Source of the DNA: Diplonema papillatum
Lineage: Eukaryota; Euglenozoa; Diplonemea; Diplonemida; Diplonemidae
DNA length: 64,000 bases
Reading direction: 5' to 3'
Assembly (NCBI GenBank): GCA_030068145.1
Contig: JAPJBO010000502.1
Coordinates: 101,779-165,778, forward strand
Part shown: positions 1-10,798 of the stretch, piece after piece
Numbering within the stretch: the first letter of the stretch is position 1
Layout: each line of letters begins with the position of its first letter
Program-made: the position numbers and the translations under genes
The notes under the pieces: model-generated
The model's input: the letters and a program-made list of their open reading frames with translations, nothing else
Told to the model about the DNA's origin: nothing
The model's database searches: none

Positions 1-132
1 TGAGAGCAGAGACAACACAAAGATGTTCGCTGTGTCTTTGTTGCTCGTACAGGTCACAAAAAAGACAGGAACGCCGGTGTGCGCGGTCTCGAAAGAGCGC
101 GAGGAATGGAGGAACAGCTTCTTGCCAAGACT

Positions 133-182
133 GTTTTGTTTGTGCGTGCCGGTTGATCAATTTCCCACTTGTACTTGCCCGG
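133..182 (+). repeat. Left arm of a 50-bp inverted repeat
   Basis: This stretch is nearly the reverse complement of 1434-1484 (about 46 of 50 bases by eye). It contains TTTGTTTGTGCGTGCCGG. The right arm lies just past the stop codon of the Cys-rich gene at 1480, so this arm may be the 3' UTR of a converging paralogue left of the window. An 18-base relative of the motif also recurs in the terminal repeats of the DIRS-like element at 27.5-31.5 kb. Confidence 0.75.
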
Positions 183-211
183 AACTCTGACCACCTAAAC
201 ACGCACTTACT

Positions 212-372
212 GACGTCTTTTTATTTGAGTTTCGTCCAAGGCCTCGTTGCGCGGGATCGATAGGGACTGCCGGTCGTACGTACTCCTACGTCAGAGGTGA
301 AATTCTTAGATCGTAGGAAGACGAACTACAGCGAAAGCATTCGACGAGAATGTCTTCAAAATTATCAAGAAC
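212..372 (+). rRNA. 18S rRNA gene fragment (pseudogene-like)
   Basis: The core at about 285-355 carries the universal SSU rRNA segment GTCAGAGGTGAAATTCTTAG followed by AAGACGAACTAC, GCGAAAGCATTC and AATGTCTTC, ending at ATCAAGAACG. Upstream, GATCGATAGGGAC matches the conserved stretch before it. The CCTACG and CGTAGG pieces on either side can pair as the expected helix. Downstream of AAGAACG the sequence departs from rRNA (the usual AAAGTTAGGGGATC is absent), and no V1-V4 or 3' part is present. It is about 160 nt of an ~1.8 kb gene, so a captured fragment rather than a working rRNA gene. It sits inside the inverted repeat 133-182/1434-1484. Confidence 0.8.
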
Positions 373-492
373 GTCGCAAACCACAGGAAAGGGAAGAGAG
401 GTGTGCATGGGTGGTTAACCTGTTTGTGGTCTCCTCAAGCATTTCCTACAAAGCAGGTGTGTTCTTCGCGTGTACAGGGTATAAACCTCTCT

Positions 493-573
493 GGGGGGGG
501 GGGGGGGGGGGGGGCAAGGGCACCTGTAAATCCAGGGTCTCCGGGGCCCGGGCCCCGGGCCCCGGGCCCCGGG
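493..573. repeat. Poly(G) plus GGGCCCC-rich block, inverted partner at 1121-1169
   Basis: There are 22 G residues at 493-514, then a stretch ending in repeated GGGCCCC units. The sequence around 519-560 is the reverse complement of 1126-1145, including the CACCTGTAAATCC/GGATTACAGGTA pair, so the two blocks form a diverged inverted repeat. Homopolymer lengths here are unreliable. No gene is seen between 573 and 1121. Confidence 0.55.
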
Positions 574-1120
574 TTAGCGATAGGGTCCAGGCCCACGGTA
601 ATCACGCCATCCAAGGATGGAATCTTCAATATTGCAGCTTCCACAACAAGCGGAGAGCAAGACGAGAGAAAATCAAGAAATAAACTTGATAAAATTTGAT
701 AAAAAAAGCTCACAGTCGTGCATTTACCATAGGGGCTGAGCGGGCGGAGGCTCTAAGGTGAAATGGTCAAAATGCCCTGGGAAAAATGTGGGACAAAAAC
801 TTTCCGAAATGCGGGTTTTTAGGGATTCCGGCCCAAAAAAAAATTTTTTTTTTCAACGCCCACCTTGCCACCTGTGACCTTGGGTGGCTGAGCCGTGGTA
901 CCCTTTAGGCAGCCAGCTAGACCTGCCAGAACCTGAAAACCTCCTACAGGTTTCGTGGCTGTGTCGAAAAATACATTCCGAGGACGTTTTTGAACGCTTT
1001 TGAATCCGTTGAGCTCAAGGACAGTCTGGGGCCCTGGAATGGAATTGTAAACGAATTGCATCTCGTACCAGAGAGTTTTTCCTTTGGTAATCGTTCAGGG
1101 CCAAAACCCCTGGATAATTT

Positions 1121-1169
1121 TCCAGGGCCCGGGCCCCGGATTACAGGTACCCCTGGGGGGGGGGGGGGG
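1121..1169. repeat. Inverted partner of the 493-573 GC block
   Basis: It reads GGGCCCGGGCCCCGG, then ATTACAGGTAC and a run of 15 G residues, mirroring 493-560 on the other strand. It probably marks the ends of a small unrecognised insertion. Confidence 0.5.
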
Positions 1170-1433
1170 TTTCCTGTATTAGCACTTTTTCGTTGGCTTC
1201 GTTTTCTCTTTCATGTGCAACCGTTGTTCCGGAAATGTTCCCGTCAGTACAGATGTACTATTAAAAAAAATAATAATAATAAACAAAAAAACTCCTCCCG
1301 TCGGCGTGCCGCTTTGGCCTTTTTTAGTACTAACAATCTTGTGGGTTGCCCTTCAATGTATTGTGCAGGCTAAAAAGACGTAGGCAGCGTGTTTTGGTAG
1401 TTGATCAGAATTCCTTACCTGAATACACACAGG

Positions 1434-1484
1434 GTAAATACAAGTGGGAAAACGATCAACCGGCACGCACAAACAAAACTCACT
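1434..1484 (-). repeat. Right arm of the 50-bp inverted repeat, in the 3' UTR of the Cys-rich gene
   Basis: It is the reverse complement of 133-182. On the minus strand it starts at the TGA stop (1480-1482) and reads TTTGTTTGTGCGTGCCGG, then TTGATC. Because it is conserved in two places it may hold 3'-end processing signals, but no canonical AATAAA is evident. Confidence 0.7.
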
Positions 1485-4400
1485 CGATCAGCTCGCACCG
1501 CCAGCCGGGGACGTCGCAGTCCGGGCGGCACTGGGCCGCCATGTTGAAGAAGTCCATCGCGTAGCAGAAGAAGCCGTCCGGGCAGCAGGACGGCGCGTCG
1601 TGGCAGCTGCCCCACGGGTGGTCTTTCTCGTGGCAAGGGTCAGGGTGCGTGTGCGGCTCTGGGAACTGGTGCGAAGAGAGCAGGTCGCAGGACCAGCCTT
1701 CCGTCACAGGGTCCTGCGGGTGGCACGCCGCGAGGCACCGGCCAAACCCTTCGACTTCGGCGTAGCACTTGTACCCGGGCGAGCAGCAGTCCACGTCGTG
1801 CGCGCACTCATCGCCGAACGCCAGCACGCCGTCGGCGCACCGCTCCGGCTCCTCCTCCACCTCGTAGCACAGCCAGCCCTCCATAAGCGGATCGTCCCTG
1901 TCGCACTTGTCGAGGCACCTCGCCGCCGTTTCGTCCTCCGCGTAGCACTTGTACCCTTCCATGCAGCACCCAGGCGCGTCCTCGCACCGGCTGCCATACT
2001 CGAGCATCTCGGTGCACGAGCTGTCCGGTGACAGCGTCGGTTTGGGTGCCTCCGTGGTGGCGGGGTACTGGGGAGATGATGTGGTGGGGACCTGAGTGAC
2101 AGGAGCCGACGTGACAGGGACTGTCGTGGGCGGAACTCGTGTGGGTTGCGGAGACGACGTGGCGGGTACTGGTGGAGAGCGCGTGGGCGGCGCCGACGTG
2201 GGCGGCACCAGAGTCTTCGGCGTGCCGCAGTTGCCGGCGCCTTCGGTCTTCGGCTTCTTCACGATGGATTCCTGGCACATGGTCGGCTTGCCCGTCTCGC
2301 AGCACCACGACTGCAAGTCGATGCCCGGCAGCGGCTCGCAAATGGTCTGCGGGAGATCCTTGCACCACGTGCACCCCTGCAGCTCGCAGTGGTTGCACCC
2401 GTCGATCACGTCGCACGTGATGCACTCGGCGTGCTGGTCGTACTTGAAGAACCCCGGCTCGCACACATCGCACCCGTTTCCGTGGCAGTCCTTGCACGGG
2501 TTGCGCTCCCACTCATCGCCTCTCACATGGGACCACGCAGGGCTCATCATCGCGTTTTCCTCCAGACCCCCCGGTCCAGTCTCCACGCCACCGCTGCAAG
2601 GTGCCAGAGTACAGTAGCCTTCTTCGCAGTACACCTGTGGACACAATGTGTTGCGAAATTATTGGATGAAGAGGAAAGGTTCACGCAGACCCTCAGCAGC
2701 GCCAAGGGCCCTCGCTGGCGAGAAAGAAATGCGTAGTTTTGTTGTGAAAAGAGTGCCATCAGCAGTATCGAAGGAACAATTATGCTCTCTGAAGGAGGCA
2801 GTTGCTACTTCTTCTGTTTGTGCGTATGTGTTGTCACTTGTTTTGGTAAATTCCAGTACGCAGCCGGTTGCTACCACAAGGAATTGGCGCGCTTATTTTT
2901 AGTCCGTGGTCTAGCGGTCTCTACACCCGCATGTGATGCTGGGTTTTCTAAAGTCTGAAGCGCCACCTGGGGACCAGACTTTTGGCTACATCGAGTGTAG
3001 AAAAGGTGCCGATACTTGCCAGTGACAGCTCGCCGGGAAAGGGCACTGCCCCGATGAAACTGGGTATGTCATCGTTTGAGGTTTGGGGGTTTTGGAGGAC
3101 ATTGCCCTGCGGATTCTGAGACCTGAGGCCTGAACACATACCTGCGCAGGTTCGCTGTTGCAGCACATGACGCCGTACTTCGAGTCTTCCATCGGCACCT
3201 TTTTGTAGTACACTGAACCGGCGCACTCGCGGTGGCCCCACTCGTTGAGTGGCGGGTCGATGCACGCGTTGCAGTCGAAGTCCGAGTTGCAAGGCACCGG
3301 GTTGTACGTGTACTTGCGATCGTCACAGCAGCTGTGGGTTCCCTCGTCCGCGCTGCAGCGGGTGGCTTCCTCGTCGACGCAAACTTCCTCCTTCACATCC
3401 GACGAGCAGCACACGACGCCCGCCAATTGGTGGTCATGTGTGCACTCGGAAGCAAGACGTTCTTCTCTGGTCGATTCGATAGTACCACCCTGCGACACGT
3501 GTCCGTGCTCGCACGTAGTCAACGTCCAAATCCTGTTGTGTTCGACGTTGCAGCCAGCAGACTTCGCAACGTTGTGGCGAAGCTCGGTCATGGAACAAAG
3601 CCGTGCCCCCTTCGCGGAGCAAACGGAGGCAGCTTCTTCGTAGGTAACAGCACTCTCGTACGACGGCATCATGCAAGCACCGTACTCTCCGACGTACGCT
3701 TCGACACAGATGTCGGTGTACTCGAAGTGGTAGTTCATGTACTCGAAGCAGCCACCTTCGATGCAGTGCTCTCTCTGCAACTCGGAGCAGGTCTTGACGT
3801 TGCACACGTCAGGCGGGCATGGTGTGGTAGGGGTTGTAGGGGATGTAGGGGTTGTAGGGGTTGTAGGGGTTGTAGGGGTTGTAGGGGTTGTAGGGGTTGT
3901 AGGGGTTGTAGGGGTTGTAGGGGTTGTAGGGGTTGTAGGGGTTGTAGGGGTTGTAGGGGTTGTAGGGGTTGTAGGGGTTGTAGGGGTTGTAGGGGTTGTA
4001 GGGGTTGTAGGGGTTGTAGGGGTTGTAGGGGTTGTAGGGATTGTAGGGGTTGTAGGGGTTGTAGGGGTTGTAGGGGTTGTAGGGTAAGCGGGCGTGGTTG
4101 GACCGGGCGGTGTCTTGGTCACACCGTTGGAGCAGAGTTTCTTTCCGTCGGTCTCACAGCAAAACGACTTGCTGGTCAAGCCCGGGAGCGGCTCACAGAT
4201 GGTGTACTGTCTTCCGTCGGCACACTGTGCGCATGCTTGATGGTCTTGGCAGAAGTTGCAATTGTCCATAGCACCGCACTCAAGGCACTCAGAGTGGTGG
4301 TCGTACTTGAAGTAGCCGTCCTCGCACTGGTCACAGCCGTTTCCATGGCATGCGATGCAGTGCATTTTCGACCACTCGTCCCCGCGAACGTTCGACCATT

Positions 4401-5217
4401 CTCGGTCGGTGAAGGCGTGCCACCAGGAGTCTTCCTCGACGCTTTGCTTCTCACTGATCGTGCTGCCCATGCAGGGTGCGTGCTTGCAGTAGCCGTCGAT
4501 GCACTGCCCGTGGGTAGTGTCCATGTTGCAGCACACAAAGCTCGACTCCACGTCCTCGCTCATGTCGTGCCTTGCGTACAAGTAAGGCCCGTCGTTGCAG
4601 CCATGCTGTCCTTCCTTGGGCTCCACGCAAGTCATGCAGTCTGCCATGTTCTCGCACGGCACGGGGTTGTACATGTACTTCCGGTCGTCGCAGCAGCTGT
4701 GGGTTCCGTCCTCGAGGCTGCATTCATCGACCGATTCTTCGACGCATAGCTCCTCGACGTTGGACGTCGAGCAGCAGACCACGCCGGCTGTGCTGTCGTC
4801 GGACGTGCACTCGGGTTCAAGGGCATCTTCTCTGCTCTCCACGAAGGCGCCCGCCTGCGAAACGTGTCCGCCGTCGCAGGTTGTCAACGTCCAGACTCTG
4901 CTGGTCTCAACGTTGCAGCCGGTCCCCTTCGCGACGTTGTACAGCAGCTCGGTCATCGAGCAGAGACGCGCGCCGGCCGCAGAGCAGAACTGCTCTGCGG
5001 CGGCGTACGTCCGACCGGTCTGCGTGCTGCACGAGCCGCCAACGGCGGGTTCGGCACAAATATCGGTGTATTCGTAGTGGTTGTTCATGTGCTCGAAGCA
5101 GCCGATCTCGCCGGATTCCGAGCAATCCCACTGCAGCTCGGAGCACGTCTTCGTGCTGCAAGTAGGAGCAGCGCCGACGAGGCCTACAAAGGCCAGCGCC
5201 GCTATACACCTCCGCAT
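1480..5217 (-). CDS. Secreted modular cysteine-rich protein, two exons, ~1076 aa
   Basis: Exon 1 runs 5217-3142 (692 codons) and exon 2 runs 2634-1480 (384 codons plus TGA). The donor CAG|GTATGT and acceptor CCACAG|GTG are in phase 0. The join is supported by homology: the exon 2 start (VYCEEGYC) matches CIDGYC at the same place in the first internal module. A signal peptide ([17 protein letters not shown]) is followed by two copies of a ~340-residue Cys-rich unit. Each copy has [35 protein letters not shown] and CHGNGCD motifs. A ~28-fold Thr-Thr-Pro linker separates them. After a Pro/Thr/Ser linker come three knottin-like repeats with CC..G(Y/F).CYA near the C-terminus. The architecture fits an O-glycosylated wall or matrix protein, but I recognise no named family. 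The start is the ATG before the signal peptide. Confidence 0.85.
2635..3141 (-). other. Spliceosomal intron of the Cys-rich gene, 507 bp
   Basis: The GTATGT donor is at 3141-3136 and the ACAG acceptor ends at 2635, phase 0. Removing it restores a continuous Cys-rich repeat. The intron contains a SINE-like copy (2902-3022) in the opposite orientation to the gene. Confidence 0.85.
2902..3022 (+). mobile_element. Diverged tRNA-derived SINE copy inside an intron
   Basis: The head GTCCGTGGTCTAGCGGTCT resembles a tRNA A-box region. The tail, GCCACCTGGGGACCAGACTT then TTGGCTAC and GGTGCCGAT, matches the body of the SINE at 37965-38140. The B box is missing, so this copy carries an internal deletion relative to the other. 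Confidence 0.65.
3826..4085 (-). repeat. 9-bp coding minisatellite encoding Thr-Thr-Pro repeats
   Basis: The unit GGTTGTAGG (+ strand) is repeated about 28 times with only one or two point changes. The 9-bp period keeps the reading frame and encodes (TTP)n between the two Cys-rich modules. The near-perfect homogeneity suggests recent expansion, and copy number is expected to vary between alleles. Confidence 0.95.
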
Positions 5218-7189
5218 TGTCTACAGATTTGTTTTTTTGATTGTACTTTTTTGATTCCCTCTTGTTGTCCCTTATACTCTCCCCGGGTGTCTTTCTCTTA
5301 CCTAAGAGTCAGTTAGTGAGACGCGTTCCACGTGCCAGTGCAGCGTCGTGTAGTGTTTCTCTGCCCCGCTTAGCATCTGACAATAACACCAGGGGTCGCA
5401 TGAACGCCTTTCTCGCGTGAGTTTTCATCGCGCAACGCGAGCTCGATTGAGTTCATTTCCGGCAGGCGATTCTCTGACAGACGAGGCTGGACCCCACCGT
5501 ATACGTTTTAGGTACGCAGCCGCTTTATGCACAAACAGAGTTCTGCGACTACTGCGGGGTCCTTCGTCACACACGATGTAGTCACGTTTTCCAGACACGT
5601 CCCGTCCCCTTAAGCGGCCTCTGCCGTTCTCCTGTTTGCAAGGTACCCTTCTGCGCTGTTTCGAGTTTTGAGGATCCGTGTTTTTGTCTACGGTCGACAG
5701 TCAAGGCGGGTTGGTGTTCTTTCCTTGGGTGTGGGTATGGCTGGTACCAGTGAGTTCGACTGTTGGGTGGTCTTTGCGGCTGTGTTTTTTGTTGTATAAG
5801 CACCTGCTTTGTAGGAAATACTTGAGGAGGCTGCCAGCTGCAAAAGATCAAAGGAGGTAAATGTGCTGTAGCCCACACGAAACACAGGTGACTCTGTGTT
5901 CAGTGGCGGGCGTAAGCGTTCAACAAAGAAGACCCACGTTGGAGTTGTATTGTTTCTCCCCCTCTAGCCTCCTTCGAAGTAGGCAGCCCCTCGAGTGTTT
6001 TCTTCTCTGCTGCGCACTGCAAGGGCGCTTCGGGGGTATTTGAGCTACGCAAAGGGGAAGAAAACGAGGCGGGGTGACAAAAGAGCTACATCAACAGAAC
6101 AACAACGCGACGAATATCGTCAGAGGGCAAGAGGTGGTAACACATGCAAACAGAAGCGGGAAGGTCGGAAGCCGACCTAGACGGAAATGCTGTTGTCGAT
6201 CAATCGGGCACAATTGAACTTTCAGGCACACGCACGCCGGCGTAGACACGTCTGAAAACACTCAGCTTGTTCTTTTTCATAGCAACAACCGCGTTCGTCA
6301 ATATTAAAAAGAGACGGTTGGCAGCGGATCGTGGTATTCCTATCTATATATATATAGGAAATACGCACGTGCGCACAAAGCGACAGTCACGAAACTCGAA
6401 CAAAAACGAAGGATAATGTTTGGTAGGTTTCGCTTTTGCCGACGCTTGCACGAAATTAGCTGCCATTAAACCTCCTCTCATTAACATCCGAAACCACCGC
6501 CTACTGGGGGGGGGTCAACTACTGTAGGTAGTCAAATACAATAGTATACCTACCTTGCCCAGTAGGAGTCGCTGGACGGTGGCTGAGAGCGCAGATGGTA
6601 TGTGTCGGCTAGCCAAACAGAGGACGGGGTGCCCTGTGCATGCTTTGTTGTCAGCAGTGGATGTGGGTGTAGAGGAATCTACCACGTCCTGATCCGCCAC
6701 ATGCTGGTGACATGCTGTGTGCTCGTGGTGAAGCTCTAATTCACTGAAGTGCAGACTTCGAGCTTTGGTAGGCTGAGTGTCTCTCGAAACGATCAACGCC
6801 AAGCGAGAAGCCAAAAACTACAAAAAAGATTACTAGGGGAGGAGGAGCTCTAGGGGCCAACAGGAAAGCTTTGTTGAAGAAAACAAGACACGACGAATTG
6901 CACAGTCCACGAGAAGATCGCACGATTGCGGCAAGGAGCCCATCGAGGCAGTCGTTGCCGTTTGGAGTTCCGAATACCACTTAGACTCCCGGTCGGAACC
7001 TTGCGTTTGGTTGGCACACTCTTTGTTGGAACCTGCCGGCTCTTCGAGTTCTGCCATAATCTAACGCATGCCCTCACGACTCGACAGACACCAGGGATGC
7101 TGGACGGCAAGCCTTGGTGTCGTAGGGTGGCGAGTGTTGGCACATGTCAAGTGGAAGAGGTTGTATGAAGGGGAGCTTCGCTCGGGGCA
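5218..7189. other. Intergenic region upstream of the Cys-rich gene; no confident gene
   Basis: Only short ORFs without recognisable domains occur here. The first few hundred bases left of 5218 on the minus strand should hold the promoter; no clear TATA or initiator was identified. An AT palindrome built on TATATATATATAG with AGGAAAT/ATTCCT arms lies at 6337-6363. Confidence 0.5.
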
Positions 7190-8650
7190 CGAGCGCAAAA
7201 GGGCAGCCACAGTCCGGCGGAGGTGACAGCGACCAACTGTTCACGATCGCCGTCCTGCGTCTGAGGGGCGCGGGCTCGCGGAGCAGTCCGACGCAACACT
7301 CCTTACCGGAGACTAGCAGCCGTCCACAGGTAAGGCGTGACGTTCAGGACGAGGGTCTCCCGCCGAACGTGCACGTGGTGCGTGAGGCATGCGCAAGGAC
7401 CTTTGCAGCTCAGGAGTCGGTTGCGTCGGGGCCTGCGTTTGTCAGGTTTTGCTTACCCCTCCAACCTCGCCTTTGGCGAGTGGGGGTCCGCTCAGAAACG
7501 TTAGGATTCCAACTTGACGCGCCGAAGGCGCTCAAGCAAGCTTGCTAGGTGAGAGTTCACGATGCAAGGGGCGTGGGCGGAACGCTCGGGTCCGGCGGAG
7601 GCGACAGCGACCGACTGTTCATGATCGCCGTCCTGCACCCGAGGGGTGCCGGCCCGGAGCAAGCAGTCCGACGCAACGCTCCTTACCGGAGACTAGCAGC
7701 CGCCGACGGGTAAGGCATGACGTTACGTACGAGGGTCTCCGCCCAACGTGTACGTGGTATGGGGCATGCGCAACCTTTGCAGCTCTGATCAGCCTCATCA
7801 CAAAAGACGCAGACGTGGGCACGCAGCATTGTCGACCGACCACTTCTTCATGAGCAGGCGCCCGTTGTGGGTGTACGTGAGATATTCAACTCTGGGTCAG
7901 CATCCTCACGTCACAGCTGATGGTCCTGCCGGCTGCTCGTGGCCACGCGCTGATCTAAACTGCAGCCTGTTTGGTTAAGGCTCCCTACTTCATGACCCAT
8001 GTGCTGCTGGTTGCAACATGTGTGCGTGCGTATGTGTTAGAATTCATGTATGGGTAACCCCTGTTGCGGAGTATGGCCCAGGCCGTTGGCTTCCTCACGT
8101 CACAGCTGACGCTCCTTCTTGCTGCTCGTGATGACCACGCGCTGTCCGGTGTGTGCGTATGTGTGTTTGTGTGCGTCCGTGAGAGCTCAACCTGCGAGGG
8201 GCGTCGGCGGAACGCTCGGGTCCGGCGGAGGCGACAGCGACCGACTGTTCATGATCGCCGTCCTGCACCCGAGGGGCGCGGGCTCGGAGAAAGCAGTCGA
8301 CGCAGAACACTCCTTACCGTCCAACGTGCACGTGGCGTGGGGCATGCGCAAGGACCTTTGCAACTCTGAAGCCTGTTGCGTCGGGTTAATCACAAAAGAC
8401 GCAGACGTGGCAACGCAGCGTTGTCGACCGGCCACTTCTTCATGAGCGCCCGTTGGGTGTATGTGTGATATGCAGTCCTGGGTAACCCCCGGTGCGGAAT
8501 ATAGCCCAGGATGTGTGTGTGTGTGTGTTTGTGTGCGTCTGTCAAAGCTCAAGCTGCGAGGGGTGTCGGCGGGACACTCGGGTCCGGCGGAGGCGACAGC
8601 GACCGACTGTTCATGATCGCCGTCCTGCACCCGAGGGGCGCTGGCGGCGG
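7185..8650 (-). repeat. Four tandem, diverged copies of a ~100-bp coding block and its flank
   Basis: Blocks at about 8551-8651, 8190-8290, 7560-7660 and 7190-7290 each encode, on the minus strand, LGCRTAIMNSRSLSPPPDPS or a close variant; the leftmost is most diverged (RRRTAIVNSWSLSPPPD). Their flanks are duplicated too: GAGACTAGCAGCC occurs at ~7311 and ~7690, and GGCATGCGCAA and TG-rich microsatellites recur. This is tandem amplification of the 3' part of the Gln-rich gene at 8549-9571. Confidence 0.75.
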
Positions 8651-9571
8651 CAGGGGCCCCGGCCCGCTGGGGCGCCCTGTCGACGAGCTGCGCTGCGGCG
8701 GCGGGGCGCCGCCGGCCGCGACCGAGTGCGCCGCGCGCGGCAGGCGGCACGCCGCGCACGCCGCCGCTTGGTGCGGTGACTGCTTGAACTCGGAGCACGA
8801 CAGCACCGGCGCCACCGTGACCGGCTGCGCGGCAGACCGCGGGGAGAGGATGGTGCGGGGCGAGCTGCCGTGCAGCGGGTGGTACGGCGGCGTCGCCGGC
8901 GTGTCGCGCGGCTGCCGGTACCCACCCTGCTGCTGCTGCTGCATCGAGTCGCGACGACCCCCTGGCTGCTGCTGCATCTGCTGCTGCTGCTGCTCCTGCA
9001 GCTGCTGCAGCTGGTGCTGTTCGAGAACGCTGCGGTGGCCGCGCCTCGAAGGCGGGTCGGCGGGCGGCGGGCGGGGCGCGTCGCGCGGCTCGCGGCCGAC
9101 GACGACGGCGGCGGCGGCCGCCGCCGCCGCCGCCGCCCGACCGCTGGCCAGCGACTCAGACCGCGTGGTGGCCGCGGCGGTCGGCGGGGGGCGCTTCGCT
9201 GCCACGGGGATCGGGCTCAGGTTGATCGAGCCGTCCGCTTCGAGGCCCCTCGGGTGCTCGAGTTCAGACTGCCGGCGCGGTGTCGTGTTCCCTTGCGAGT
9301 CCCTCCTGTGAGACCCGCGCGCGGTCATGTGCGCCGGCGACGGCGGGTGGCCGTGGCTCGCCGGAGACATCGCGGCTTGGCTGGGATCGAGGGAGTCCCA
9401 TATCGCGGAGAGCTTCGTCAGAACCGAGGCGTGCTGCTGCTGCTGCGGCTGCGAGGCTTCGGGCACCGGAGGCTTTCCAGCCGACGGGAACCTCACGGGC
9501 CGGACGGCGTAAGCAGCACACTCGCCGTCGGCTTTCCGCGCGTTCTCGGCATCGGTGCCTGTGTGGAGCAT
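8549..9571 (-). CDS. Gln/Pro/Ala-rich low-complexity protein, 5' part of a gene
   Basis: An ATG at 9571 opens a 340-codon frame. It is rich in Gln runs (the LEQHQLQQLQEQ region), an Ala run and Pro/Ser/Arg tracts, with no recognisable catalytic domain. Third positions are strongly GC, unlike the flanks, which supports real coding. The frame ends in the first of four tandem copies of the block ending SLSPPPDPSVPP, so the natural 3' end may lie in another copy or a further exon; a CAG|GTTGAG donor exists in the second copy. Similar low-complexity Gln proteins are often transcriptional or RNA-binding regulators, but nothing here proves it. The neighbour downstream is its own amplified 3' end. 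Confidence 0.5.
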   Translation of the reverse strand: MLHTGTDAENARKADGECAAYAVRPVRFPSAGKPPVPEASQPQQQQHASVLTKLSAIWDSLDPSQAAMSPASHGHPPSPAHMTARGSHRRDSQGNTTPRRQSELEHPRGLEADGSINLSPIPVAAKRPPPTAAATTRSESLASGRAAAAAAAAAAVVVGREPRDAPRPPPADPPSRRGHRSVLEQHQLQQLQEQQQQQMQQQPGGRRDSMQQQQQGGYRQPRDTPATPPYHPLHGSSPRTILSPRSAAQPVTVAPVLSCSEFKQSPHQAAACAACRLPRAAHSVAAGGAPPPQRSSSTGRPSGPGPLPPPAPLGCRTAIMNSRSLSPPPDPSVPPTPLAA

Positions 9572-9772
9572 GGGGGCTGGAGTTGCTCGGCTAGTGATAA
9601 GCTCGGTCGAATTAGCACTGCTCTTGCACTAACTGTGACAACACCGGTGACACAGTGCTGAGTGGAAAACTGAAGTGCTGGAGTGGGGGGGTGTACCCTA
9701 TGTAGGCAAAAAAACGAATCCTGGAGCAAAAAAACAGCAAAGCAGTATGCGCCATCCTAATCCGGGAACAAG

Positions 9773-10747
9773 TCAGGGAGAAGAACGGAACAATCTTTGC
9801 AAACGAACGAGTGACATAAGGTGGCCTTGAGCGGCGCCAATCCGAGCGCACACAGCAGCAGTGACGCGTCGGCAGTATTTGCACTTCAGGATGGGGCTGC
9901 CGTCATGAGCGTCGACGGCTAGCGGGTGTCGGCAGAGGGTGCAGTGGTCGGAGCAAGCTTGAACGTGGCAGGTCGGCGCCGCACAAATGAGTTGGTCGAT
10001 GTACTTCAGCACATTAACCTTGCGCATGCGCCGCGCAGCCTGCGAGATCACACGCTTCCGGGGTCGTCCGGATCCGGTCCCACGTGCCTTCATGCTTTTC
10101 CGCGTCATCCGCGGCGGCCGCACGGTTCTCTGCCTGGTGGCCTCCACCACCCGCTGGACCTTCGCGTCCCATGCTACCCTGTCTGCCATCAGCTCCCGGA
10201 TCTCCTCAGTGTTCGACATGCCGAGGTCGCGTTGGAGCACATCGAGATAAGAAAGCGGAGGTCGACCGCGTTTCTTCTTTCGACGTGTCGTTGCAAGAAG
10301 CACGCTCGATGCTGGCTGGTCCGCCCTCAGGCAGTGCCCAGCGAAGCGGAGCCGCTTTCTCTGCAACTCAACTTCGATCCTCGGGAACTGATCCGCAAAA
10401 AGGTCATTATTGCTACAGCGCGTTTCGCGACTGTAGACCTTAATGCCTCGAACAAACCGAACTAGACAAGTGTATGCTCCCGTGATCTCAGGAAGCAGGG
10501 AAGTGCCAACGATCCAAGTTTCGGCGCCTGACAGAAAGACGGGAACCACGAGCGTCTTGAAAAACAAAACCTTTAGGTCGAGCCTAATCGTGGACCGCCA
10601 AACAGACTTCAGTCTGTGTACTGCTACCCAGGCCAAAGACTTGTTCCGTAGGAAATCCGCTCTGCTGTCCACGAGCATGGAGCCGAGGTATTTGTAGTCC
10701 GGAACCTCACGGAGGGAGGCCCTCTGGACGCGATACGGTATGTACAC
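9773..10747 (-). pseudogene. C-terminal half of the same LINE polyprotein
   Basis: This continues the reverse transcriptase past a frameshift. KYLGSML, then SGAETW and RFAGHCLRADQ are typical LINE thumb and connection signatures, and RKKKRGRPPLSYLD is a basic stretch. The end carries a zinc-finger-like Cys/His cluster (CHVQACSDHCTLCRHPL ... CKYC). It stops at 9773. The missing link, with KVNYGVGKTEVVVLGSPG, lies in a third frame near 10.75-10.80 kb. Confidence 0.8.
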
Positions 10748-10798
10748 CTGGCGAACCCAGGACGACTACCTCTGTCTTGCCTACGCCGTAGTTGACCT

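Noticed and set aside
1444..2646. Several plus-strand ORFs (195, 173, 196 codons)
   Set aside because: They lie opposite exon 2 of the Cys-rich gene and have no domain or composition support.
2547..3141. Separate gene starting at 2646
   Set aside because: The nominal start is TTG within the intron's acceptor region; homology to the first module and splice sites show it is exon 2 of the 5217 gene.
3232..4749. 505-codon plus-strand ORF with many Gly-Cys-Arg repeats
   Set aside because: Antisense shadow of the TTP minisatellite and the Cys-rich gene; the 9-bp repeat keeps all frames open.
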